Made by a program: the position numbers and the translations under genes. Below, piece by piece: positions 1-6,218 of a DNA stretch of 9,993 nt. The stretch comes from Geoglobus sp. GTDB lineage: Archaea > Halobacteriota > Archaeoglobi > Archaeoglobales > Archaeoglobaceae. Every line of letters starts with the position of its first letter. Position 1 is the stretch's first letter. Under the pieces are notes generated by a model, which worked only from the letters and a program-made list of their open reading frames with translations, was not told the origin of the DNA and ran no database searches. The stretch spans positions 1-9,993 of the forward strand of contig WAJY01000128.1 in assembly GCA_015523645.1 (NCBI GenBank). The letters are read 5' to 3'.

Positions 1-598
1 CAGCAATGCTTATGTGCTTTCCAGAGATTTGAGCTAGCTTTATCACAAAGTTGTCAAGCTCGTCCTGCTGGAATGTTATGTTTGTTCTCAGGCTTTGATA
101 GTTGCGATGGTATACATACACAGGCTTGTTGTAGCCGTTGCATGATATGTCTTCTATCAGCCTGTCTTTCATGATTGGGGTGATTATGCCATATTCTATG
201 AACTCGTTTTTTAGGTGGTAGAAGACCTTTTCAAAATCCTCATCAGAGAGTTCGATCTTCATCTCCTTTAATAGCTTTCTCGCATTTTCCTCAAGATGGA
301 CAACCTTGTCATCCACATCAGATGAGAGGTTTTCGATGATTGAATGCTTTAAAACATAGAATACAGAGTAAAGATAGTCATCGAGAGTTGGCTGAATCAC
401 AACGTATTCATTCTCACCAGTTTCGGGATAATGGACAATCTGTATTTTTGAATATGGCTTCTCTATCCAGTAATCCTCTATAACCTCAAAATCTTCAACC
501 TTCTCCAAAGCTTCACTCTTGCCAATTGCCTCGTTCGACTCAGCTTCCTCCTTTTCCTCCCTGTCTTTCTTTTTTCTTAGCGAGAGTCTGAGCCTCAT
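1..598 (-). CDS. GspE/FlaI-family secretion or pilus ATPase, N-terminal part (cut by window edge)
   Basis: About 199 N-terminal residues are present; the C-terminal part, including the Walker motifs, lies beyond the left edge. The ATG at 598-596 is followed by a highly charged Lys/Glu stretch (residues about 9-35), then a region typical of archaeal type II/IV secretion ATPases. Recognisable pieces are YGIITPIMKDRLIEDISCNG (about 130-149), PVYVYHRNY, LRTNITF and LAQISGKHISIA at the cut end. In this family the N-terminal domain packs on the RecA-like ATPase core, and the hexamer drives assembly of type IV pilus-like filaments, archaella or secretion from the cytoplasmic face of the membrane. 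Family assignment rests on these motifs; whether it serves an archaellum, adhesion pilus or other system cannot be told because no partner gene is in view. It is transcribed divergently from the permease gene, with a candidate TATA (CTTTAAG on the minus strand, about 630-636). Confidence 0.85.
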   Translation of the reverse strand, partial: MRLRLSLRKKKDREEKEEAESNEAIGKSEALEKVEDFEVIEDYWIEKPYSKIQIVHYPETGENEYVVIQPTLDDYLYSVFYVLKHSIIENLSSDVDDKVVHLEENARKLLKEMKIELSDEDFEKVFYHLKNEFIEYGIITPIMKDRLIEDISCNGYNKPVYVYHRNYQSLRTNITFQQDELDNFVIKLAQISGKHISIA

Positions 599-731
599 GT
601 TTCCCAATCATTATTATTATCAAATACTTCTTAAAGTTTTCCCTTTTTAAGAGCAACAAACCATAAAATTCATCCAAGAAGAGGTTTGAACTCCTACTTA
701 AACTTCAAGAGGAGTGAAAAAGGTGCTATCA
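599..731. promoter_or_regulatory. Divergent intergenic region between ATPase and permease genes
   Basis: AT-rich spacer carrying several candidate archaeal TATA boxes. On the minus strand CTTTAAG near 630-636 sits about 33 nt before the ATPase ATG. On the plus strand CATAAAAT near 663-670 and CTTAAAC near 697-703 could serve the permease. No symmetric operator or RNA structure was recognised. Assignments are by eye from position and AT content only. Confidence 0.4.
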
Positions 732-2084
732 ATGGGTGATGTCTCTGAGAAAGGATCCCTGGGATATCTCTCCATAGTTTCCATTGGTATTGGCGGTATG
801 GTTGGTGGCGGAATTTTTGCCGTGCTCGGTTTGGCTGTGCAGCTAGCCAAAGGTGGAACGCCTATTGCATTTGCCATAGCCGGAATGGTGGCTCTTGCTA
901 CCTCATATTCATATGCAAAGCTTTCAGTGAGATACCCGGCAAGTGGCGGAACAGTAGAGTTCCTGAACCAAGCTTTCGGCACAGGACTAATTACTGGAGG
1001 TCTTAACATTCTGCTCTGGCTGAGTTACATTGTGATGCTCTCCCTCTATGCCTATGCCTTCGGTAGCTACGGTGCAAGCCTCTTTTCAGGGGTAGCTCAG
1101 GGGATAGTTAAGCATGCTTTGATCACTGGAATAATTCTAACCTTCACGGCATTGAACATCTTAGGCTCAAGGGCTGTTGGCGAAGCAGAGGAGTGGATTG
1201 TTGTTCTTAAAATCAACATACTTCTTCTTTTCATAATAGCTGGAATCTGGAGTGTTGATTTTCAAAGACTTAAACCTTCAGAGTGGGCAGATCCTCTAAG
1301 GCTGTTTGCAGGTGGCATGATCATTTTTCTGGCGTACGAGGGATTTGAATTGATAGCAAATACAGCTGGAGACGCCAAAAATCCGCAAAAAACAATCCCT
1401 CTTGCTTACTATTCTGCAGTCTGCTTCGTTATGATTCTTTATGTCCTCGTCTCCCTAGTTACCGTCGGAAATCTTTCCTTTGATGAGATAGTTTCTGCGA
1501 AAGACTATGCTCTTGCTGCAAGTGCCAAACCTTTTTTGGGTAGCTATGGATTTGTGCTGATTGCTATTGCAGCGCTTCTATCAACAAGCTCAGCAATCAA
1601 TGCAACCCTTTATGGAGCTTCCCGCATCACATACACAATTGCAAAGGAAGGAGAACTTCCCGAAATACTTGAAGAAAAGATCTGGAACCGTCCAATAGAG
1701 GGATTGATCATCACCTCTGCTTTAACCTTGATAATAGCCAACCTCTTTGATCTTTCAAGCATCGCAATGATGGGGAGTGCCGGTTTTTTGATAATCTTTG
1801 CAGCAGTGAACACTGCAAACCTACGCTTACATTATGAAACAGGAAGCAAGAGATGGATTGCCTTTTCAGGCTTGGCGTTATGCTCCTTTGCATTCAGCGG
1901 ACTGGTATGGCAGATAGCAAAGACTTCTCCAAACAAGCTCCTCATTCTTGTGTTTATGGCTGGCTCAGCATTCACAATAGAGGCAATTTACAGAAAGTTT
2001 ACCGGAAGAGTTATCAAGCCCCAAATAAGAGAGGAGGGCATTGAAATGACTTCAATAGAAAGTTCTAAAAATAAAGCTAGATAA
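732..2084 (+). CDS. APC-superfamily amino-acid permease
   Basis: Integral membrane protein of 450 residues with about 12 hydrophobic segments, the usual size and topology of the amino acid-polyamine-organocation superfamily. Segment 1 carries the glycine-rich GIGGMVGGGIF (residues 19-29), the substrate-binding bend of these carriers. The sixth-segment region has FLAYEGFELIANTAGD (199-214), a strong APC signature resembling cationic amino-acid transporters. It probably imports an amino acid by proton or sodium symport, or exchanges it; the substrate is not readable from sequence. The C-terminal tail (about 420-450) is hydrophilic. I chose ATG 732 because AGGTG at 721-725 gives a 6-nt spacer; in-frame GTG codons at 714 and 723 are possible alternatives (GAGG/GGAG at 709-714). 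It stands alone on this strand; an H/ACA-like RNA follows 6 nt after its stop, so the two may share a transcript. Confidence 0.88.
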   Translation: MGDVSEKGSLGYLSIVSIGIGGMVGGGIFAVLGLAVQLAKGGTPIAFAIAGMVALATSYSYAKLSVRYPASGGTVEFLNQAFGTGLITGGLNILLWLSYIVMLSLYAYAFGSYGASLFSGVAQGIVKHALITGIILTFTALNILGSRAVGEAEEWIVVLKINILLLFIIAGIWSVDFQRLKPSEWADPLRLFAGGMIIFLAYEGFELIANTAGDAKNPQKTIPLAYYSAVCFVMILYVLVSLVTVGNLSFDEIVSAKDYALAASAKPFLGSYGFVLIAIAALLSTSSAINATLYGASRITYTIAKEGELPEILEEKIWNRPIEGLIITSALTLIIANLFDLSSIAMMGSAGFLIIFAAVNTANLRLHYETGSKRWIAFSGLALCSFAFSGLVWQIAKTSPNKLLILVFMAGSAFTIEAIYRKFTGRVIKPQIREEGIEMTSIESSKNKAR

Positions 2085-2090
2085 AGATGT

Positions 2091-2153
2091 CCTGACCCGA
2101 GAACCCGACGGGGCTGAAAAGCATGATGCCCCGTGGCTCATGGGTCGCACATA
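2091..2153 (+). ncRNA. H/ACA-type small guide RNA (single hairpin with K-turn/K-loop)
   Basis: A complete single-hairpin archaeal H/ACA fold can be drawn. Lower stem: GACCC 2094-2098 with GGGTC 2142-2146. Pocket: left strand 2099-2107, right strand 2135-2141. Upper stem of 7 bp: ACGGGGC 2108-2114 with GCCCCGT 2128-2134. Above it a canonical K-turn/K-loop: CUGA 2114-2117 faces UGAUG 2124-2128, giving C2114-G2128, U2115-U2127 and the sheared pairs G2116-A2126 and A2117-G2125, the L7Ae-binding core. The ACA box at 2149-2151 lies exactly 14 nt after the upper stem, the spacing known for these guides. In the family, Cbf5, Nop10, Gar1 and L7Ae assemble on such RNA to convert a target uridine to pseudouridine. 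It lies between the permease stop and the TATA box of the next gene. The ends are approximate. It may be processed from the permease mRNA or use a weak TATA near 2064-2073. Confidence 0.85.
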
Positions 2154-2156
2154 AAA

Positions 2157-2168
2157 TTTTTAAAATAT
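2157..2168 (+). promoter_or_regulatory. TATA box for the Yip1-like gene, probably leaderless
   Basis: An A/T-only stretch (TTTTTAAAATAT) is centred about 24 nt before ATG 2187, where an archaeal TATA box for a leaderless or near-leaderless mRNA belongs. No Shine-Dalgarno sequence precedes the ATG, which agrees with that reading. The element starts only about 6 nt after the ACA box of the preceding RNA. Confidence 0.6.
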
Positions 2169-2186
2169 AGATATTAGGTTTAGAGT

Positions 2187-2831
2187 ATGCTAGAAGTGCT
2201 GACAAATCCAAGAGGATTTTTTGAAAAACTTGAGGATTTCAGTCTGAAAATTCCTGTCTTTCTTGTTCTTCTCATGACAATTCCATCTGCAGTCATGCAG
2301 TGGAAGATTTTCGATGTAATGTTGCGCTTTCTACCAGCACAAGTAATTCCATTAAAATCCCTTGCACCCATATTTGGATTGATCTGGATCGTCTCATCTT
2401 TTCTTACAGGACTGGTCATACTCCTGATAACTGCAGGCATCATACATCTAATCTCGACATTCCTTGGAGGTGAAGGAGGATATGGGAAGAGCGTAGTTGT
2501 AATTGGTTACGGACTAGTTCCAATGGTTTTTGTATCCTACATTCAGGCAATCCTCTTTCTCTACAGATTTAGCCAAGCTGGAGAGTTTACGAGCATTCAG
2601 GATCTCATAGCTTTTATCATAAACAGGGAGAGTTTGCTCTCCTCAGTCATCATCTCAGCTGCTGGATTAGCTTGGAGCGTTTCAATCTGGAGCATTGGAA
2701 TATCTGTTGTAAGGAATCTCGAATTTAAAAAAGCTTTGCTTTCATGCCTGATTCCGGCTGTTATTTATCTTGGCTATACACTTTATGGAATATACTCCCT
2801 TGGAAATTTAGAAGGGTTTGCAAAACTTTAA
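2187..2831 (+). CDS. Yip1-domain-like integral membrane protein
   Basis: 214 residues with five predicted membrane segments (about 22-38, 62-85, 102-127, 152-176, 183-205). The N-terminus begins LEVLTNPRGFFEKL, the short amphipathic lead-in with 'NP..FF..L' that is typical of bacterial and archaeal Yip1/DUF1282-type proteins. Glycine-rich FLGGEGGYGKSVVVIGYGLVP (92-112) is also characteristic: in this family a 'lgG.g.yk......y...P' stretch precedes the third segment. Prokaryotic Yip1 proteins have no established biochemical role; a membrane-organising or transport-accessory function is only a guess. The gene is monocistronic, with its own TATA box, and its TAA shares bases with the stop codon of the convergent downstream gene at TTAA 2828-2831. 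Confidence 0.75.
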   Translation: MLEVLTNPRGFFEKLEDFSLKIPVFLVLLMTIPSAVMQWKIFDVMLRFLPAQVIPLKSLAPIFGLIWIVSSFLTGLVILLITAGIIHLISTFLGGEGGYGKSVVVIGYGLVPMVFVSYIQAILFLYRFSQAGEFTSIQDLIAFIINRESLLSSVIISAAGLAWSVSIWSIGISVVRNLEFKKALLSCLIPAVIYLGYTLYGIYSLGNLEGFAKL

Positions 2832-3133
2832 CCTTCAACCTCCTTCATCATGTGTTTCTTTCTCTCCTTGGCTGTATAGCCGGTGAGTTCATCAAGAAAT
2901 CTGTTGTATGTTTTGAGTGTTTCAAGTGCAGTCTTGTCATCAACACCACTCCTTGCTTTGCTTTCAACCTTCAGAACCTTTCCATCGAGCCATAGCCTTA
3001 GCTCTTCAATCGCCTTGTATCTCACAATGTAAGCATCACCATCTCTCTCAAAACTTCCGAAGTGTTTTTTAAGCAGGCTTTCAAGCCTTTCTGCGGTTGG
3101 TTTGAATCCCCTCTTGAACTTGTATTCTCTCAT
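2828..3133 (-). CDS. Small conserved archaeal protein, possibly DUF5611 family
   Basis: 101-residue basic soluble protein with no signal peptide or membrane segment. It begins MREYKFKRGFKPTAERLESLLKKHF and continues with a predicted beta hairpin (DAYIVRYKAIEELRLWLDGKVLKVES, about 32-58) and a C-terminal helix rich in Lys/Glu. It resembles the small euryarchaeal proteins called DUF5611, but I am recalling that name from overall appearance and it should be confirmed. The alternating strand pattern followed by a helix suggests a compact alpha/beta fold; no catalytic residues stand out. ATG 3133-3131 has no Shine-Dalgarno sequence and lies 25 nt from the centre of the symmetric TATA element, so a leaderless message is likely. 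Its 3' end overlaps the Yip1-like gene by 4 nt. Confidence 0.75.
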   Translation of the reverse strand: MREYKFKRGFKPTAERLESLLKKHFGSFERDGDAYIVRYKAIEELRLWLDGKVLKVESKARSGVDDKTALETLKTYNRFLDELTGYTAKERKKHMMKEVEG

Positions 3134-3152
3134 GACAGATCAAGCGTAAAAG

Positions 3153-3163
3153 GTATAATATAC
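3153..3163. promoter_or_regulatory. Symmetric bidirectional TATA element
   Basis: GTATAATATAC is an inverted repeat (GTATA-A-TATAC) centred at 3158. Its centre is 26 nt from the A of ATG 3184 on the plus strand and 25 nt from the A of ATG 3133 on the minus strand. Each orientation has an A-rich BRE-like stretch directly upstream (AAAAG on the plus side, GAAAAAA on the minus side), and neither gene has a Shine-Dalgarno site. This fits one TBP site firing two leaderless transcripts. Confidence 0.65.
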
Positions 3164-3183
3164 TTTTTTCAAAATTCAGTATC

Positions 3184-3900
3184 ATGGAAGAGACGAAGAT
3201 ATATTCAGAAAAAATTGAGGTTGAGGAACCTGTTGTATTGACGAGCTTTCCCGGAATCGGGCTTGTTGGTACAATTACAACAGGTCACTTCATAGTTGAG
3301 CTCAGCCTTGAACCAATCGGGGTAGTTGAGTCTAGAATTCTCCCGCCAATAGCAACTCTGAATGAGGGAATAGTTCAACCACCAATCAGAATCTATCAGT
3401 GCAGTGAGAAGAACTTCCTTCTTGTCCATTCAGATGTCCCGATTCATCCTGTTGCTGCTTACGAGCTCAGTTCGGCAATAGTTGACTGGGCAGTCTCCCT
3501 GAAAGCCTCTACACTGATATCCTTGGCAGGACTCACCACATTCGAGGACAAAAAAAGGGTTTTCGGAGCAGCAACGTCAAAAGAGGTTCTGGAAGAGATC
3601 AAGAAGTATGTTGAGATCTTCAGAACTGGAACTATAAGTGGTATAGCCGGAAGCATTCTGAATGAGTGTGTTACAAGAAACCTTCCCGCCTTCGCCTTAC
3701 TTGGTGAGACGACAGGTTTCAATCCGGATCCGAGAGCTGCAGCTGAAGTTGTTAACACCCTGAATAGGATGTACAACTGGAATGTGAGCATTGAAAAGCT
3801 GATAAAAGAGGCTGAGTTTATTGAAGCTCAGATGCAGAAACTTGCAGAACAGACTCAGATGCATGAGGCGAAGGAAGAGTACCATCCAATGTACGGGTGA
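3184..3900 (+). CDS. PAC2-family protein (proteasome assembly chaperone-like)
   Basis: 238 residues matching the archaeal PAC2 (DUF75) family. The N-terminal strand leads into LTSFPGIGLVGTITTGHFI (19-37), the family's 'P G.G.vG......l' signature. ILPPIATLNEGIVQPPIRIY follows at about 53-72, then an alpha/beta core including LISLAGLTTF and GTISGIAGSIL. The C-terminal 40 residues are helical and charged (KLIKEAEFIEAQMQKLAEQ), as is usual here. Related archaeal proteins (PbaA/PbaB) are homologues of the eukaryotic Pac1/Pac2 proteasome chaperones; others in the family are uncharacterised, so a role in 20S proteasome assembly or another ATP-independent chaperone activity is inferred. The gene starts at the first ATG after the symmetric TATA element and heads a tightly packed run with the DUF473-like, DUF498-like and sua5 genes. 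Confidence 0.85.
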   Translation: MEETKIYSEKIEVEEPVVLTSFPGIGLVGTITTGHFIVELSLEPIGVVESRILPPIATLNEGIVQPPIRIYQCSEKNFLLVHSDVPIHPVAAYELSSAIVDWAVSLKASTLISLAGLTTFEDKKRVFGAATSKEVLEEIKKYVEIFRTGTISGIAGSILNECVTRNLPAFALLGETTGFNPDPRAAAEVVNTLNRMYNWNVSIEKLIKEAEFIEAQMQKLAEQTQMHEAKEEYHPMYG

Positions 3901-3905
3901 TGCTG

Positions 3906-4295
3906 ATGAAGTGCTATGTTATTTCAGGTATATCAAGGGTTGTGATCCAGGAAATTCTCAGGGGTAATTTTAGAACGCTCGAATTGAGAAATGTGATAAA
4001 TGTTGCCACTGCCATTAATGCAGATGTTGGAGATCTGATCTTCATAACCTCAGCAAAGTACGTTGATCTTGAAAGAGGTGTCACGGGAGTTATCGGAGAG
4101 GTTGAAGGAAAAGAACTCGTCTCTCACTCGGCAATTTACGCAAGAAACGATTACTTTGAAGAATTCGAAAGCACGGTTGTGAGACTTAAAATAAAACCAA
4201 GAGCCCTCGGAAGAATTACGAGAATTCTTAGAAAGGACATACTCAATCCTGTAGAGGCTGAAGCTGTTCAGGTTGATCACTTCTCTGCTAGATAA
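3906..4295 (+). CDS. DUF473-like archaeal protein
   Basis: About 130 residues, soluble and largely beta-strand. The start MKCYVISGISRVVIQEILRGNFRTLELRNV resembles archaeal DUF473 proteins, as does the later alternation of short strands (DLIFITSAK, GVTGVIGEVEG) ending in RITRILRKDILNPVEAEAVQ. Function of that family is unknown. I chose ATG 3906 because GGTGAT at 3896-3901 precedes it; GTG 3897 and ATG 3900 in the same frame would overlap the PAC2 stop codon and are possible. Six nt or less separate it from the PAC2 gene, so the two are very likely translationally coupled. No membrane segments, metal ligands or nucleotide-binding motifs were seen. The family name is given with moderate certainty. 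Confidence 0.75.
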   Translation: MKCYVISGISRVVIQEILRGNFRTLELRNVINVATAINADVGDLIFITSAKYVDLERGVTGVIGEVEGKELVSHSAIYARNDYFEEFESTVVRLKIKPRALGRITRILRKDILNPVEAEAVQVDHFSAR

Positions 4296-4308
4296 GGCAG
4301 GGTTAGGT

Positions 4309-4656
4309 ATGGCAAGGGTAGAGGAGTATGAGTTTGGAAGGATAGTTGTTAATGGTTCTGAATACAGAGAGGATGTTATAATACATGATGAGGGTGTTGA
4401 GGCTGGATGGTGGAGAAAAGAGGGACACAAAGTCTCAGTTGACGACTTGGACAGAATTTTAGAGCTGAATCCAAAGCTGGTAATTTTTGGGACAGGAGCA
4501 AACGAACGCCTGAGGGTTGAGAAGCATGTTAGAGATCTCCTGAAGGAGAGAGGGATTGAATTTATGGAGCTAAATAGCTACGATGCGGTAAAAGTCTATC
4601 AGGGACTATCGCAAAAAAGAAAGGGAGTTGTTCTAGCTATCCACCTCACATGCTAA
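4309..4656 (+). CDS. MTH938/NDUFAF3-like (DUF498) domain protein
   Basis: 115-residue single-domain protein. The N-terminal strands YEFGRIVVNGSEYREDVIIH (8-26) lead to GWWRKEGHKVSVDDL (33-47), a near-invariant 'WWR..gH.....dl' signature. PKLVIFGTGANERLRV (55-70) follows, the 'P....iGTG....l.v' strand-loop-strand of the fold. A later helix and strand (FMELNSYDAVKVYQ, VVLAIHLTC) complete the alpha/beta sandwich. Human NDUFAF3 is a complex I assembly factor and MTH938 is a structural-genomics protein of unknown role; the archaeal function is unknown. ATG 4309 is preferred over an upstream TTG at 4273 because the latter would lie inside the preceding gene. The gene sits 13 nt after the DUF473-like stop, and its own stop codon falls inside a 17-bp palindrome. 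Confidence 0.82.
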   Translation: MARVEEYEFGRIVVNGSEYREDVIIHDEGVEAGWWRKEGHKVSVDDLDRILELNPKLVIFGTGANERLRVEKHVRDLLKERGIEFMELNSYDAVKVYQGLSQKRKGVVLAIHLTC

Positions 4657-4668
4657 AATTATTTTAGC
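4652..4668. promoter_or_regulatory. Perfect AT-rich palindrome before sua5
   Basis: GCTAAAAT-T-ATTTTAGC has two 8-nt arms around a single T. It starts within the DUF498-like stop codon region and its centre (4660) is 29 nt before the likely sua5 GTG 4689. The A/T core could be a TATA box for an internal promoter giving leaderless sua5 mRNA, an operator for a dimeric regulator, or a weak hairpin. The sequence alone does not decide between these. Confidence 0.45.
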
Positions 4669-4688
4669 CTTCTGTAACATTAAGCTCT

Positions 4689-5681
4689 GTGAGGGTCATC
4701 AAGGTAGATCCATTGAAATTCAGAGATGAGGAGTTACATTTTGCCGTAAATTTGCTGAAGAAGGGAGAGCTGGTGGCATTCCCAACGGAGACTGTGTATG
4801 GCTTGGGTGGTGATGCCTTAAATGAGGGAGCAGTCAAAAAAATCTTTAAGGTAAAAAACAGACCGCCCGACAATCCTCTAATAGTTCACGTGGCTGATTA
4901 TGAGTGGGTTTACAGGATTGCAAAACCAAACAGAATTGCAAAAAAACTGATGGATGAATTCTTTCCAGGACCATTAACTCTCGTGATGGAGAAAAAGGAG
5001 ATTGTTCCTGACATAACAACTGCTGGATTGAAGAGTGTTGCAGTTAGAATGCCAAATCACAAAATTGCCCTAAGAATAATAGAACTTGCAGAAACTCCAG
5101 TATCTGCTCCATCTGCAAACAAGAGCGGGAAGCCTAGTCCTACAAGAGCAGAGCATGTCGTTGAAGATCTCAGAGGGCTGATAAAATGTGTAATAGATGG
5201 TGGAAAGACATCAATTGGGCTGGAGTCAACTGTTGTTGACACTACAGTATATCCGGTAGAGATATTGAGACCTGGAGCCATAACAAGGGAAATGCTTGAG
5301 GAATTTTGTGAGGTTAAAGTTCCAAGGAGATTTGAGAAGGTGAAAAGCCCAGGAATGAAATACAGGCACTACTCCCCTGAGGCTGAGACAATTATAATTG
5401 TCGGAGAAGTTGCTAGAGAGGAGATAGCAAGGCTTGCAGAAAAGCTTAGAAGGGAGGGAAAAAGAGTAGGCGTTGCGATGATGAATGCCGAGAAGGTCGA
5501 GGATCTGGCTGTTTATGATCTTGGAAGGGATTACGAGGATTATGCAAGACGCATCTTTGATGCCTTGCGACAGCTCGATAGAACATGTGATGTAATAATT
5601 GTTGAGGGTGTAGAGGAAAGGGGAATAGGCTTGGCGATAATGAACAGGCTTTATAAGGCAGGAAGAGTTTACAGGGTTTGA
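4689..5681 (+). CDS. sua5: Sua5-type L-threonylcarbamoyladenylate synthase
   Basis: 330 residues, full length for the two-domain Sua5 type. It makes threonylcarbamoyl-AMP from threonine, bicarbonate and ATP, the first step of t6A37 formation on ANN-decoding tRNAs; the KEOPS complex then transfers the group. The YrdC domain shows FPTETVYGLGGDA (31-43), KVKNRPPDNPLIVHV (54-68), FPGPLTLV (92-99), SAPSANKSG (139-147) and LESTVVD (178-184). The linker SPGMKYRHYSP (220-230) and a C-terminal Rossmann-like domain ending in GIGLAIMNRLYKAG (312-325) separate Sua5 from short YrdC proteins. GTG 4689 is the first suitable start; no good Shine-Dalgarno site precedes it, and the palindrome 29 nt upstream may be its TATA region. 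The TGA abuts directly the TGA of the convergent PUA gene. Confidence 0.95.
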   Translation: MRVIKVDPLKFRDEELHFAVNLLKKGELVAFPTETVYGLGGDALNEGAVKKIFKVKNRPPDNPLIVHVADYEWVYRIAKPNRIAKKLMDEFFPGPLTLVMEKKEIVPDITTAGLKSVAVRMPNHKIALRIIELAETPVSAPSANKSGKPSPTRAEHVVEDLRGLIKCVIDGGKTSIGLESTVVDTTVYPVEILRPGAITREMLEEFCEVKVPRRFEKVKSPGMKYRHYSPEAETIIIVGEVAREEIARLAEKLRREGKRVGVAMMNAEKVEDLAVYDLGRDYEDYARRIFDALRQLDRTCDVIIVEGVEERGIGLAIMNRLYKAGRVYRV

Positions 5682-6218
5682 TCAATAGGCGTTGTAGAGT
5701 CTCTTCTTTCTCAAGTATTCTCCCCTGTCAATCAGATTTTCTACAACAACCCTCTCATCATCAATCTCCAGTATTTCTGGGGATGAATATCTGGCTCTTC
5801 CAATCCCGAGTATGTCATTGAATGTGTTGGAGATAAACACTATATCATTTTCCCTTATGTCGTCATCCACATCCACTACGGAGCTTCCAAAGATGTCCCT
5901 TCCATACAAAAAAAGCATCTCGCCTCTCTCATTGACAAAGACTCTCTTCCTATCCTTAACAAAATAAAAAGCTCCCTCCAATGTCAGTCTTATTCTCCTG
6001 CTACCTATCTCCCCAACCTTTATTCCTATGCTAACCGGATCAATATTTTTAAGCTCATTTTTAAGCTCCCACACATCCCTGGTGCACATGAACAATTCCC
6101 TTACCTTTCCCTCAACAACAAAAAAGGTATGAGAGCTGAGAAAGTCAAGAGATCCATAGAACTTTAGAGCATTTCTCAGAAGTTTCAGTTCCTTTTTCTC
6201 AAGCTCTCTGATTTCCAT
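5682..6218 (-). CDS. Nip7-like PUA-domain protein
   Basis: 178 residues. An N-terminal pre-PUA domain (1-65: MEIRELEKKELKLLRNALKF and following) is joined to a C-terminal PUA RNA-binding domain. The latter shows GIKVGEIGSRRIRLTLEGAF (65-84), VFVNERGEMLFLYGRDIFG (93-111), RENDIVFISNTFNDILGIGRA (122-142) and a tail with NLIDRGEYLRK. The architecture matches archaeal homologues of eukaryotic Nip7, which binds RNA during large-subunit ribosome biogenesis; the archaeal role is inferred from that. ATG 6218 lies inside the 3' end of the upstream gene (34-nt overlap, different frame). It is retained because the next Met is 44 codons in and the intervening residues look like genuine pre-PUA sequence. 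Only a weak GGA-type Shine-Dalgarno site is seen, so translation may depend on coupling. The gene closes the minus-strand run. Confidence 0.82.
   Translation of the reverse strand: MEIRELEKKELKLLRNALKFYGSLDFLSSHTFFVVEGKVRELFMCTRDVWELKNELKNIDPVSIGIKVGEIGSRRIRLTLEGAFYFVKDRKRVFVNERGEMLFLYGRDIFGSSVVDVDDDIRENDIVFISNTFNDILGIGRARYSSPEILEIDDERVVVENLIDRGEYLRKKRLYNAY

Noticed and set aside
698..1009. 103-codon open frame on the minus strand
   Set aside because: Pro/Thr/Ala-rich shadow of the permease's glycine-rich first segments.
2086..2131. C/D box sRNA suggested by CUGA and UGAUG motifs
   Set aside because: The motifs are in the wrong order and spacing for boxes C, D', C' and D; they face each other across a GC stem as a K-turn, and the ACA box completes an H/ACA fold.
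2094..2161. Hairpin plus T-run as a bacterial-type terminator of the permease gene
   Set aside because: The stem has a large symmetric pocket and K-turn, the T-run is separated from the stem by about 10 nt, and archaea do not rely on such hairpins. It may still help end the transcript.
3164..3170. T-run after the symmetric TATA element as a terminator
   Set aside because: It sits inside the divergent promoter region with no transcript entering from either side; it is better read as the BRE-like flank on the minus strand.
3459..3791. 110-codon open frame on the minus strand
   Set aside because: Antisense to the PAC2 core, which has the convincing family signature.
4050..4430. 126-codon open frame on the minus strand
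   Set aside because: Spans two well-supported plus-strand genes and has no family-like pattern or ribosome binding site.
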